The notes under the pieces were generated by a model, which saw only the letters and a program-made list of their open reading frames with translations, had not been told where the DNA came from and made no database searches. A program made the position numbers and the translations under genes. A stretch of DNA of 64,000 nt from the NCBI GenBank assembly GCA_023376005.1, contig CM042152.1:87696183-87760182 (forward strand), written 5' to 3'. Below are positions 52,665-63,700 of the stretch, piece by piece (the first letter of the stretch is position 1; every line of letters begins with the position of its first letter). This DNA comes from Doryteuthis pealeii (Eukaryota; Mollusca; Cephalopoda; Myopsida; Loliginidae).

Positions 52665-52790
52665 AATCTGACAGAATGTAGTAGAGATATGTGGAACACA
52701 GGAACAAAACTCAGACAAGCATATGTAGGAGAGATATTTCGCTAAGCATTAAGCTCAGCATCATCAGTCGTTTATGCCTTAATGTTCACA
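52665..52790 (-). repeat. Family L repeat end with hairpin motif
   Basis: Outer end TGTCAGATTTACTCC (minus strand), as in families A and K. The core on the minus strand is CTGATGA, extra T, a 7-bp hairpin GCTGAGC/GCTTAGC, GAAATA. A possible helix III ATAT/ATAT is followed by G, so it does not meet the hammerhead rule. Confidence 0.6.
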
Positions 52791-53630
52791 CTGCAAATAC
52801 ACTAAACCAAAAAAAAAGATAAAAACTTAAGATTTTATTTTTTAATTTTCCAGTAAGAAGGTTTTTTTTTCTTCCATTGATTGAAAATAAAAAAGGGACA
52901 AATCTGCATTTAAATTTTTTTTTAATAAATCGTTTTCTTTTTTTCTAAATTGGAAAACAGAGTAACCATCTCAGAAGTTTGAAAACAAAATTAATTTGTA
53001 ATTTCTTACAGGATAAGAAACAAAATCTCTTTTTGCTTCAACTTCTTTCTTTTTACTAACATTTTGTAATATATAAAAAGAAATTACCTGAGGAGCTAAA
53101 ATGAAATCCTAAACAATAATTATATTTATATTCTAATTTTGACATATAAAGAAAAGATTAAAACAAAAATATTACAAAAAGCATAAAAAATTAATTTCTC
53201 TGTTCAAGGTTTGTTTTTTCATTTTGCACAAAAGCGGTCTCATTCATTTTTAACAATAAGATGTTTCTATTTTTTTCTTTAAATAAACTCAATAAAAAAA
53301 TATATATATATAAATAAGCTGATTAAACAGATAATACTGTTATCTTAAAAAGTTTCTAAGAAGAAGAAAATAACTAATCAATTTAATTTAAAAAAAAAGC
53401 AATCAACAAAACAGTCACTCATTTACAAAGACCCCAAAAGAGCAGATTAGAAATGAATAACAAAATAGATTTATTTGTCACAATTTTATTTTTAAAGGGA
53501 AATGTGCAAATTAGAAGTAATAAAATTTTAAACAAAAATTGCTAAATTGAGCAAAGGAGAACAATTGTGTTTTGTTGGAAATAGATGATAATTCATGTAA
53601 AAAAAACAAACAACATACGTAGAAAAATCA
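52791..53630. other. AT-rich stretch, no recognised gene
   Basis: Poly-A/T runs only. Confidence 0.65.
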
Positions 53631-53633
53631 GAG

Positions 53634-53810
53634 AGGAGGTACATGGTGTAATGGTTATGGTTGTAGGAAATAGACACAGTGACAAGTTCAAATCCTGGAT
53701 GAGGCTGTTTGTACTTCATACGGTGCTTTGGGAAAGGTATGAATCCAACTATTCTTCTTTTAGCTATTAGTAAATAGCAGGATAGACTTGGATCTTTAAA
53801 CCTTGAATCA
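53634..53810 (+). mobile_element. SINE family C, 3'-truncated copy
   Basis: Head (GGTGTAATGGTTATGG, AAGTTCAAATCCTGG) and body to ACCTTGAATCAGC, where similarity stops. Confidence 0.82.
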
Positions 53811-54538
53811 GCAAAGCAAAAGGGGTGCCTAAAGGTCATATGGTCCCTGTTTTCTCCCTTTCTTACTGGTGTTCCTAAAAAGATTTAGTCTGGGTACGTT
53901 TGCTAGTTGTTATATAATTGTTTAATTAAAGTTTTGAGTTATTTTCTTACAATTTGTCAAATAGAGATTAATAACTCTTAAAAGATAATCCATTATGTGA
54001 TTACATTAATGAAATCAGGATTGATAAGGTTACTAAGAAATGAACATTTGTTACAGACAAATATAAAATTAGATGGGAATATTAGTCTCTGTGAATAATG
54101 ACCAGGGATGAGTGAATGAATTGTTTGTTAAGGAATAGGATGGAAATCCAAGGACATTTCCAAACTGACAGCAAGGATTACTTGTCAAGATTGTAAATCT
54201 GATGGAAGAAGATAAACACTGGTTTATGTGATAAATGTTTAAGGCTAAAAGAACACAGTTTAAAGCCTGCAGGAATATTTACTGTTCCTCAGGATGGGAA
54301 GATTAAATTGGATTAACAGTCTCCAGAGATTCTTACAAATGGTTAGTTCACTTGGAATGAATTCATAGAAATTTTTAGAAATATTTGCTGAAACTGACAA
54401 AGTCAGGTCATTTCTTACTCCTGAGATCAACACAATTGAGATTGCATTATAAATAAATGCAAGAAACTGCACTCAAAATGAACTGTAAGAAAAGCTTGCT
54501 AATGATAAATCTCACTATTTGTCAGATCATCTTTCTTT

Positions 54539-54540
<2 letters not shown>
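53811..54540. other. No recognised gene
   Basis: Nothing supportable; the short reverse ORF at 54260-54472 has no domain pattern. Confidence 0.6.
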
Positions 54541-54542
<2 letters not shown>

Positions 54543-54573
<31 letters not shown>

Positions 54574-54693
54574 GATAATGGTACATGGTAATGACCTACT
54601 CGAGTTTCACCATAAGGATCTTCAGGGTTAAATCTTCCATGTACCATTATCATAAGGACCTTCAAGGTTAAATCTTCTGTGTTCCATTATCAT
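54543..54693. repeat. (AT)n then a 40-bp tandem pair
   Basis: AT run at 54543-54570. Then AAGGATCTTCAGGGTTAAAT and CCATTATCAT units repeat at 54614-54653 and 54654-54693, with an inverted piece (ATGATAATGGTACATGG) just before. Confidence 0.8.
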
Positions 54694-54942
54694 AATAAAT
54701 TTGCTCTACTAACGTATTGAGCACTTTATATTTGTTATATCACTGCCTTATCATTGTGAATCTTGCATCAACTAACCATTGTGACCTGTTTCACCGGTAA
54801 GTCACCTTTTCCACAAATACCATATATCCGGGTTAGCTCAGTCGGTAGAGCGTTCAGCTAGAAACCACAAGGTTCCTAGTTCGATCCCAGTCCTCGCCAA
54901 CTCAGCATATGAGTAGTACAGGGATCTGTGCGGTAAAGTAAG

Positions 54943-55444
54943 TGTTACATATTAATTGAATCCCTATTACTTTTTAAGGTAGTATAGAAATCCTTATGGC
55001 AATCAGTACAGCTGATGGCCTTGGGAGTGAGTGACAATGCTTGACCTCACTCTCACCTTGCGTTCTGGGATGATCGTGGGAATCGGAAGTGATAGAAATC
55101 CCCTTCCAGTTTAAGGTGTAAGCAACTTAGTCAGTTGCAGAGAGAGTTAGAGTTAGTCAGTTGCAGAGTTAGAAGCTAGCAAGATGTGACTCTCAGCGCG
55201 CAGTTGTCTGGATCTTGGGGATCCAGAATAAAATAACATCAAAGGTAATCGAAGTCTTGTTGTTATTACTAAAAGCTAACAATGACACAAGGCTTCTGAT
55301 AAGAAATGATCCCCAGCAGAACCAGACACGGAATCCCCAGATAAGAAGACCAGACGAGACCTGTAGAAGATATACAAGACCATTAGAAGACTATTAGAAG
55401 ATAGAAGACTAGAAAGAGAAGAAAAGAAAAGGCGCTACGTAACA
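54943..55444 (+). repeat. 5' LTR, 502 bp
   Basis: About the first 460 bp match the 3' LTR with one single-base indel (GTGGGAAT against GTGGAAT). Then a stretch present in the 3' LTR is replaced by an A/G-rich sequence (AGAAAGAGAAGAAAAGAAAA) before the common CTACGTAACA. AATAAA within CCAGAATAAAATAAC (about 55227) is a likely polyadenylation signal. Confidence 0.93.
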
Positions 55445-58400
55445 TTATATCGATTTGGTGCCTTAAGACCAGTCACGCCATCAAGACGTGATCAGATTCG
55501 AACCTGGACAACGTGCCACTAGACAGAGAAGAAAAGAAAGGCAGAAAAATGAAGCAAAGGAAAAAGAAAGAAGAAGAAAAAAAAAAACGTGATAGAACTT
55601 AAAAAGAAAAACGTAAGTAACGAACGCCACACACCACACACACATTGTTTTTAGAAACAGACTATAGAAAAAGACAATAGAAAAAAAAAGAGTGAACTAA
55701 TATTCAAAGATCTATCTAGATTTGTCACAAAAAAAAAAATTGAAGTTAAGATAGAATGTTGAAAAGAAAAAAAAAGAAGACAAAAGGGACATTGTTTTAA
55801 GTACTTTCAGAGAGAAAAAAAGAAATCCGACTTAAAGACTTGACTGGAAGAAAAAAGAAGAGACAATTAATTTTTGTTGTATAAATTTTGAACTCTGCAG
55901 AAGTTTTTAGATTTGTTAAAAAAAAAATGCTATTGAAAAATGATGCTAATAGATTGTTTAAATTGTTTAAAATATGGAGTGAAAAAGAGAGACGGTTTGT
56001 ATGCTATGAAAAAAAAAGGGAGAGACAGAGTGTATATGCCAAAGAAAGAAAAAAAGAGAAAGGGATATTTTGTTTTGATATGTAAAGTTGAAATTTGTGA
56101 GGAAAGACAGAGAGAAAGGAAAAAAAAAATTTTTTGCTGTATGATTGAATTTGCCATTTAGGTCATTTGCCATAGTTTTGAATTGTTTTGAAGATAAAAA
56201 AAAAGAGAGTGTATGCTATCGAGAAAAAAAAGAGAGAGAAGGACACTAGGAGGATACATTCCCCTCCAAGCAGTGAGAGAGGGAGATACTGAATGTATGT
56301 GCCAGAGGTAGAGAGAGAGACAAAGGATGTGTGCCCCCACCCCCGAGGTAATTGTTGCATGCAATCAAGGTAGCAGTGATTGTTGCAGAATCCATGTACA
56401 ATGACCAACCAATACCCCCTAGGGAAGATTTTTTTTTGACCGGTGGAACACGTGGTGAATTTGAAAAGAAAATTTTTTTCAGTCGCCATTTTGGAATTTT
56501 TCCTTTTGATTTTTTCCAATGAAGCTGGATTTTTTTTGTGATTATTCATTGTGATGTGATGATGATATTTATGTCAATTGTACTCATATGTTATGATGGA
56601 TTTAAATAATTTGTAATTCTATTGAGTTTTTATACGTGCAAGGAGAAAGTTAATTTTTAAAAGAAGTAATTTTGAAACTTTTAGTTGGAATGTAATATTT
56701 TTTTTATGTTAAATCACAATGCTGTTTTTCATTCGGATTGAAGGTCTGATTTTGGGTCAATTGTTGGAGATTTGCCTAAGTTGTATGTTTTTGGATCTTT
56801 TTGGACTCACGGTAATAAAGTAGTTTTTTACAGAATAACTCACCAATTCCAGAGATCCTGTTTTTTGGAAAATGTCCTAATTAGGCAATTCGATGGTTTT
56901 TCGAAAGGCGTGGAAGCCTACATTTTCCTGTGTTTTTTGGAGTTTTGAATATGTCAGAATAAGAGATAAATGGTGTGCCCTGCTCCAAGAGGTTTTTCGT
57001 GTTTACTCTGCTCAGCACGATGTATATATGTATATATTTTTATTTTCTGGGAATACGATGGTGGTCGATTTCTTCAAATTTTTGATCTTGATTGATGTCT
57101 TGATTTACTCAGGTTGTGGGGTGAAGACAAAATTGTGATTTGAGAGATTAAGAATTTTTCGTAGATAAACGGATAAATGAATAAACTCCAGAAAGAGCAA
57201 GTGCCTATTTTTTTAGTTTAATTTTAGAAGTACTAAGGTTTGTTACCCTGATTAATTGGATAATTTAAGAAGCTGGTGAATTATTTGAATTTTGGAGGAA
57301 AAATAAAAATGGCGTTATAATGAAAATCCTTTGGGGTTGATTTGAGAAAAGAACCAACTTTACCCCCCCCCTCCTTGTCTCTCATTGCTGAAGGATGATG
57401 GAAAATTTTTTTTGAATAACCAGTCACGAGACATGGCCGCCATCTTTGAATGAATGTTTTTTTTGAGTCAAAGCGGGAATTTTCCCCACATGTCGGCCAT
57501 TTTGAATGTTAGAATTTTTAGAAAAAAAAAAAGTCAGATTTAAATTTAATCAGAGTTTGTTGAAAATAAGTAACTTAATAATTTTAATATTGATGAATTG
57601 TGGATTTTGACACTGGTGATTTTGATTTTGAAAAAAAAAAACTTTGGTTTGATTTCGTGAGAAAAGCCTTGGAGGCTGATTGACAATATTTTAAAAGAAA
57701 GAAATTAATAATTGATTTTTGTACTTTGCATTTTTTGTCAGTGACCAGTAATATAATTCGGTTTTTTAATTTTTTCGAAAGTTTGACATAGTTTAAAAAG
57801 TTGATTTTAGTGAGATTTATGAGTGCCAAATTTTTATTGATAGTTTTGAAAATTTTTATTAGTGAATTTGTGACCTTGCTGTAGTATGGATCGAGTTCTG
57901 AACTCATGCCTGACTATTTGGAGAAATTTTTTCCGGTGTTTTGGGAATCGGTGGAGATATGGTAATGAAAGTGTCTATCGAGGGCCCACCATTCCACGTA
58001 TTGAGATTCCCTGATGAGCGTCCCATGTGTTACCGAGTTCGGAAGGTTTGTCCGCGCTTTTTGGGTTTTATTATTCCGACGGATTCGGAATGTTAGGGGT
58101 TCTGGAAGGGCAGAATAAGAAGAAAGGCGAAGAGGCGCCCCTGTTTTATGTGGATTGAATTTTTTGGGGGAATTATGATTTTGGAATGGTCTCCAGAACG
58201 TTTTGGCTGAGAGGGATTCTCGAGTCTGGATACGGATAGCATGGTCAATGAATAATTAGATGTTGAGAACAGGACAAGTACCTACTTTTTGTGTTGGAGG
58301 GTTCCTGGAGAATTTGTAAGCCACTGGCAGTGACCGAGTGTGGAATCAGGATAAAACAGTTTTCCCTCAAAGTGAAACTATTTGGCACAGTAATATATTT

Positions 58401-59000
58401 TTTGAAAAAATTTAAAATACTTAATTGGTATTGGTGCGTTGTTGTGTATCCTATAATTAAGAACTTATGAGTAACGCATAGCCGTTGTAGATTTTTTTAT
58501 TGTTGCGCGATAAAATTGTTGTTGTTTTCTCCATGCATGTGATGTTTTAATGTATTGTAGGGACCATGTGTGCAATGTTTTTGAATCTTTTTTCGGTATC
58601 ATTGTATTTTTGATGTAAATTGCCTTCCCAGTCTCCAGGTAAGTGACCTGTGGAGGAAAGCTGGTGAATTGGTCATTGGAATCCAGGCGAATGTATTGCT
58701 GGAGTGACCAGGGTCACGTTGGTTTTGTGACCAGGATTTCGGGACCAAGACGTTGGTCCAGTTGTGTTTTGATTTTGTCAGGATATTGTAAATGCCCTTG
58801 CAGTGTTGTTTTTTTTTGTTGAAAACTTTGTTATCATGTAAAATTGATGTATGCATGGGGAACCAGACAACCGCGCAGAAAGAGAGAATAGAATTCGAAG
58901 TAATCTAGAAAGTACCAGAAACGGTAGAGCCTCAAAATCGAGAGGCAAGTAAAAAGTAAATTCATAATTAATATGAATTAAAATGTATGATTATGAGGGA

Positions 59001-59580
59001 TGTTACATATTAATTGAATCCCTATTACTTTTTAAGGTAGTATAGAAATCCTTATGGCAATCAGTACAGCTGATGGCCTTGGGAGTGAGTGACAATGCTT
59101 GACCTCACTCTCACCTTGCGTTCTGGGATGATCGTGGAATCGGAAGTGATAGAAATCCCCTTCCAGTTTAAGGTGTAAGCAACTTAGTCAGTTGCAGAGA
59201 GAGTTAGAGTTAGTCAGTTGCAGAGTTAGAAGCTAGCAAGATGTGACTCTCAGCGCGCAGTTGTCTGGATCTTGGGGATCCAGAATAAAATAACATCAAA
59301 GGTAATCGAAGTCTTGTTGTTATTACTAAAAGCTAACAATGACACAAGGCTTCTGATAAGAAATGATCCCCAGCAGAACCAGACACGGAATCCCCAGATA
59401 AGAAGACCAGACGAGACCTGTAGAAGATATACAAGACCATTAGAAGACTATTAGAAGATAGAAGACAGAAGACTAGACGATCAGAAGACGGCCGGAAGAA
59501 TAGAAGACCAGAGTAAGAAGCAGTAAGAAAGTACGTAACAAATATATCTATTGGGTACTGTGACGAACGGCTACGTAACA
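59001..59580 (+). repeat. 3' LTR, 580 bp
   Basis: Full-length form, with GACGGCCGGAAGAATAGAAG and CTATTGGGTACTGTGACG before CTACGTAACA, as in the solo LTR at 47162. An internal GTACGTAACA lies 50 bp before the true end. Confidence 0.95.
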
Positions 59581-59770
59581 TAAGGAGCTGATGGTAGGTG
59601 TGGTGCTCCACCTCAGACGCAAAAAACAATCTCCTTGGTCTGGCGCTAGTGAAAAGGGGATAGACTCCCTTGCTGATTGGCTGAAACCGACATTAGGCCG
59701 CCCCGACGACTTTACTTACTTTACTTATATATATAGACATGCACATTCATTTTGATGATTTTGTGTCTAT

Positions 59771-59809
<39 letters not shown>

Positions 59810-59834
59810 AAAATGTATATTAGTTTTTAATCAT

Positions 59835-59930
59835 ACTTTTGATTGATTGAGTGATTGCTTTTAAAAACATGTCAATCCATCTGGGGTTATTTTATGCCTA
59901 CACGTTACTGAATCATGTTCATATTCCTTT
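59835..59930 (-). repeat. Old 3'-module fragment
   Basis: AAACATGTCAATCCATCTGG and GGTTATTTTATGCC match, inverted, the diverged form of the D 3' module at 51954 and 16958. Confidence 0.6.
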
Positions 59931-59998
59931 TTTTTTTAGTTGTTAAGAATTTGTTTCTGAAAAGTTTCAGAATGATTGTATAGATAACTATATAAGTA

Positions 59999-60275
59999 TT
60001 TACCCAACCCCTCCACATGAGCAGGATGTCTAGAGATGAGAACATTCTTTAATCAGGTTAATTTTTAAGTGGAGGTTGACACGTTTGAATTTCCTTTTCT
60101 TCTCCTAGACTGGTTACCATACCATAATTAAAGAGCCCAGTCTATCCTACTTATCTGGAAGGAAAATAGTTGGATTCATACCTTTCCCAAAGGTATTAAC
60201 ACTACGTGAAATGTAAACAACCTCGTCCAGGATTTGAAGCCAGGTTCTTGAAACAATAACCGTTGCACCACAAGC
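59999..60275 (-). mobile_element. SINE family C, near full-length copy
   Basis: Inverted from the tail (TACCCAACCCCTCCACATGA) to the tRNA head (CAGGATTTGAAGCC, ATAACCGTTGCACCA). About 20 extra bases lie near the tail. Confidence 0.88.
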
Positions 60276-60410
60276 TATATAGGTAACTATATATGGAATA
60301 GATATTTAAATCATTTTTTAAGAATACCAATATTTTTGCATTGAACCTTGTATACATCTGCACAGGTCAGTTAAATTAAGAGTAGAATAGATGATATAGT
60401 TTTTTTTCCA

Positions 60411-60647
60411 GCGGTCTCAGTTGGTAGAGGTCCTTGCCTAGGAATCACAAGGTTCTTGGTTTGATACCGGTCCTCACCAACTCAGTGTATGAGTAGCACA
60501 AAGATCTGTGTGATAAAGTAAGGAGCTGATGGTAGAATTGGTGCTCCACCTCAGATGCTAAAAAACAATCTTCTTGGTTTAGCACTAGTGAAAAGGGGAT
60601 AGCCTCCCTCACTGTCTGGTTGATACCGACATTTGGCCACCCAGTCG
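60411..60647 (+). mobile_element. SINE family E, near full-length copy
   Basis: Head with CTCAGTTGGTAGAGG and GGTTTGATACCGGTCC, full body and TACCGACATTTGGCC end. Confidence 0.9.
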
Positions 60648-61024
60648 AATTAGAAGAAATAAAGTTGGACCATAAAATAAATGGCATCAATTTTATTGCC
60701 AAAAGAAAAAGAAATCTCCAAAAACTAAATTTTCAGCTTTTAGAATTTTGTAAAAGAGATTCTTAAATATTTTCCTGATGCTGAATAAATGTTATCATAA
60801 GATGTAGAAAGAAAAGCTTGAGATATTTTTATCTAAATCAGGCTTTATTGTAAAAGTTCAGAATTTTCCGTTTATAACACCTTTATAATAAATGAGTTTA
60901 ATTAATGTTTGTTGAACTCCTTTGGGAAGTAGTTAAGGTGCTATCTATGAAAAACTAATTACGTTTCCAAAGCTGTCATGATTAAACAATTTTCTCATCT
61001 CTAGACATTTGTAAATTAGCTAAT
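60648..61024. other. No recognised feature
   Basis: AT-rich; nothing gene-like. Confidence 0.6.
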
Positions 61025-61106
61025 AAGATTTGAAGAATGTGGTGCAATGGTTAGTGGTATGAAAAACAGAATCAGTAAGTGAAGCTCATACTCCTGATAG
61101 GAGGAC
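61025..61106 (+). mobile_element. SINE tRNA-like head leading into a minisatellite
   Basis: GTGGTGCAATGGTTAGTGGT (A-box-like) followed by a degraded second half and CATTTCATGTCAAAG. The C-type body block that should follow is where the array starts. Confidence 0.65.
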
Positions 61107-61735
61107 TGCTTACATTTCATGTCAAAGAGATACTCCTGAGAAAGGAATGAATCTGCTTCAGAGAGAGTCCAGAAAAGAATGAAACCGCTTCAGAGAGATA
61201 CTCCTGAGAAAAGAAAGGAATGAAACCGCTTCAGAGAGATACTCCTGAGAAAAGGAATGAATCCGCTTCAGAGAGATACTCCTGAGAAAATAAAGGAATC
61301 TGCTTTAAAGAGATACTCCTAAAGGAATCTGCTTTAAAGAATACTCCAGAGAAAATAAAGAATCTGCTTCAGAGAGATGCTCCTGAGAAAAGGAATGAAA
61401 GAGAGATGAATCTGCTTTAGAGAGAGACTCCTGAGAAAAGAAAGGAATCTGCTTTAAAGAGATACTCCAGAGAAAAAAAGGAATCTGCTTCAGAGAGATA
61501 CTCCTGAGAAAAGAAGAATCTGCTTCAGAGATATGCTCCTGAGAAGAGAAAGGAATCTGCTTTAGAGAGACTCCTGAGAAAAGAAAGGAATCTGCTTTAG
61601 AGAGATACTCCTGAGAAAATAAAGGAATCTGCTTCAGAGAGATGCTCCTGAGAAAAGGAATGAATTCACTTCAGAGAGACACTCCTGAGAAAAGAATGAA
61701 TCCGCTTTAGAGAGATACTCCAGAATCCACTTCAC
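61107..61735 (+). repeat. Minisatellite derived from the SINE body
   Basis: About 17-18 imperfect units of about 30-37 bp, based on GAGATACTCCTGAGAAAAGG and AATGAATCTGCTTCA. The core TACTCCTGAGAAAGGAATGA resembles the conserved TACCCTTGGGAAAGGTATGA block of SINE C, which should follow the head at 61025. Confidence 0.88.
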
Positions 61736-61804
61736 TCTCAGAAATCTTGATTTAGTTTATCTAATAGTTAATGAAGACATGATTAGTTCAGTGGTGTAAA
61801 GGTA

Positions 61805-62132
61805 ATCAAAAAGTAATGCCATTTTGTTTAGGACAGGTATAATTACCAACACAGGAACATGTATCATACATCAAAATGAAGCTGGTCCTCTGTGGATCAT
61901 ATTCCTACTTCTCCACAGTCACCATTTCTATCAATAGCAATGTTCCACCTTCAAATGAGAGCATGCATCCCAGCCCTGTACAATTCTGTTGACTGTTCTT
62001 TGAGCCACTTCTTCACTACAGATTTCCCGACCTCGTCACTGAAATAATGTTTGTCTCTCAAACCCTGTTTCATGGGGTCCGAAGAGATGATAGTCTGAAG
62101 GCGCTAAATGAATAATGGCATTACTTTTTGAC
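61805..62132 (-). pseudogene. Deleted mariner with transposase C-terminal remnant
   Basis: Ends read (A/G)TCAAAAAGTAATGCCATT inward, flanked by TA. The minus strand translates with stops to SDYHLFGPHETGFERQTLFQ, then VNRIVQGWDACSHL. SDYHLFGP is the block around the third catalytic aspartate of one mariner subfamily, and the rest follows its C-terminal tail. The first two thirds of the gene are deleted. It differs from the mariner pieces at 19298 and 41345 (SPDYNPLDYYVWG type), so a second mariner lineage was active. Confidence 0.85.
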
Positions 62133-62165
62133 TAATCATAGGATAAGCTGGAAGTTTTCAACTCA

Positions 62166-62320
62166 TTCAGATAGATATTTACCCAACCTGTTCATGATGG
62201 GGAGGATGTAACACAAGGTCACAAATATGGGGTATCCAGCAAGGATCAAACTCATTATTCAGTAGTAAAAAATCTGCGAGACTACTTTGTTAACCATTAC
62301 ACAATGATAGGAAGCCCTTT
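62166..62320 (-). mobile_element. SINE C-type fragment
   Basis: Tail (TTTACCCAACCTGTTCATGA, GGATGTAACACAAGGTCA) joined directly to a tRNA-like head (GGATCAAACTC, GTTAACCATTACACA); the body is deleted. Confidence 0.65.
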
Positions 62321-62514
62321 TGCACAACACATTCGCTTACTCAGATATATCACGAATGAAAATTAATCATCAGATTAAAATTCTTTTTACTATCAAGTGT
62401 AAAAAAGAAATTAAATATAAGTATTACTTTATAATTTAAAATGATTTCATGGTTACTAAAATGTTCTATATTCTTGGATTTAAGTTATACATACATACAT
62501 AATCAGTTGTGCCT

Positions 62515-62632
62515 TTGTTCATATCTTTCCTAGGGTATTAGTCTGAAAGTGAACATAAGAGCATGATTTGAGTTCAAACTCACCACGATATCATAATCCC
62601 ACTACATCACAGGACTCCCCACCTCAAGATAT
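62515..62632 (-). mobile_element. SINE head fragment
   Basis: ATATCTTTCCTAGGGTATTA (body block, inverted), GATTTGAGTTCAAACTCACC (B-box region), CACTACATCACAGG. It resembles the SINE at 38765. Confidence 0.65.
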
Positions 62633-62739
62633 AGGATAACAAGTTACATTATGATGAAAGGACTTCAATGCAAACAAAAGAAAGTGGTTCAACCTGAGGA
62701 AATGGATAAACAGGAAAGCATCGAGTTGGTTGGTTGGAT

Positions 62740-62785
62740 TTTACAGGATGTCAGCCCTTGGGTTATTTTGGAGTTGAGTGAAAGA
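62740..62785 (-). repeat. 3'-module fragment
   Basis: TTGGTTGGATTTTACAGGAT and CAGCCCTTGGGTTATTTTGG on the plus strand match the inverted D5-type end. Confidence 0.55.
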
Positions 62786-62826
62786 CACGTAATTTGAAGT
62801 GTTATTAGTTGAAGCAACAGACTAGA

Positions 62827-63700
62827 ACCATCATTTATTTATTATTGATTTGTTTTGTCACTTCTTTTCTTTGTTGTTGATGCAAGCATATAGTTTATGG
62901 TTTATGGTTTCAACCATTTTTAATTATTAATAACCATTTGTAAACCATCATTTATTTATTATTGATTTGTTTTGTCACTTCTTTTTTTGTTGTTGTTTGC
63001 AAGCATATAGTTTATGGTTTATGGTTTCAACCATTTTTAATTATTAATAACCATTTGTAAACCATCATTTATTTATTATTGATTTGTTTTGTCACTTCTT
63101 TTTTTGTTGTTGATGCAAGCATATAGTTTATGGTTTCAACCATTTTTAATTATCAATAACCATTTGTAAACCATCATTTATTTATTATTGATTTGTTTTG
63201 TCACTTCTTTTTTTTGTTGTTATTGTTGATGCAAGCATATAGTTTATGGTTTATGGTTTTGTAAGGTTAAAAGTGATATATACTTGAAGGATAAAACTCC
63301 GACAAAGGTCGTGGTACAAAACATTTTATATACAGCACATGGATAAACATAGTACATAATACATAGAGGTGTACATAAACATACATACAAAAGTAGAAAG
63401 GAAAAACATAAAAGTACAGACATGAGACTAAGAATAGTCCATGCTGTATAAATCACTCACAGTAATGTAAGGGGGACCAAAGCCCCAACGAGAAGGGGTA
63501 GACCGTGTCTAACCCATGTGTCTCGTAGGTCGAGTAACCGGAAAAGAGGGAGAGACGTACAAACCAGCCGCTTAAATATAAACGGCCCCTAGCGGGAACC
63601 AGCAAACTAAACGGGCAGACAACTCCCCAGGCAAATACGAAACTAACGCCACAGTTTCAACCATTTTTAATTATTAATAACCATTTGTAAACCATTATGG
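62827..63700 (+). repeat. Minisatellite with about 117-bp units, interrupted by family B
   Basis: Four units: ACCATCATTTATTTATTATT, GTTTTGTCACTTCTTT, GATGCAAGCATATAGTTTAT, GGTTTCAACCATTTTTAATT, AATAACCATTTGTAA. The fourth is cut after TATGGTTTT (63259) and resumes with TTTCAACCATTTTTAATT at about 63654, ending in TGTAAACCATTATGG. Confidence 0.93.
63260..63653 (+). mobile_element. Family B element, copy 2 (inserted in the minisatellite)
   Basis: The array unit on both sides defines the element as about 394 bp, starting GTAAGGTTAAAAG and ending GAAACTAACGCCACAG, with at most a TTT duplication. It aligns with 3953-4386. No ORF and no clear terminal inverted repeats. The class is unknown; a Penelope-like or SINE origin is possible. 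Confidence 0.85.

Larger units (their letters stand above)
54943..59580 (+). mobile_element. LTR retrotransposon without coding capacity (LARD-like), 4,638 bp
   Basis: Two near-identical LTRs start TGTTACATATTAATTG and end CTACGTAACA, and a 4-bp duplication TAAG flanks the element (54939-54942 and 59581-59584). The internal 3,556 bp hold no frame over about 107 codons and nothing that resembles gag, protease, RT, RNase H or integrase. The sense strand is purine-rich to about 56,300 and T/G-rich after that. A short GAGGGA lies just before the 3' LTR as a possible polypurine primer. TGGTGCC at 55456 is a weak candidate for the primer-binding site. Such elements depend on proteins made by a relative elsewhere. 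Confidence 0.9.
54827..59740 (+). mobile_element. SINE family E copy split by the LTR element
   Basis: The 5' half (54827-54942) has near-perfect A and B boxes (TAGCTCAGTCGGTAGAGC, AGTTCGATCCC) up to GCGGTAAAGTAAG. The 3' half resumes at 59581 with TAAGGAGCTGATGG and ends at about 59740 in CGACGACTTTACTTAC and a TA run. Joined through one copy of TAAG they give a normal E element, which fixes both borders of the inserted LTR element. Confidence 0.95.

Noticed and set aside
54827..54900. Possible genuine tRNA gene
   Set aside because: A and B boxes are excellent but the acceptor ends do not pair, and the sequence continues as the SINE E body, so it is a SINE head.
55495..55504. GATTCGAACC after the 5' LTR as part of a tRNA primer-binding site
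   Set aside because: It resembles the complement of a T-arm, but lies about 50 bp from the LTR and the primer site should pair with the tRNA 3' end; no support for use.
56163..56549. ORFs of 60-128 codons inside the LTR element
   Set aside because: None shows zinc knuckle, protease, RT, RNase H or integrase motifs; they arise from purine-rich and T-rich composition.
61107..61735. CRISPR-like array
   Set aside because: Units are contiguous and imperfect with no unique spacers, and the context is an animal genome; it is a minisatellite.
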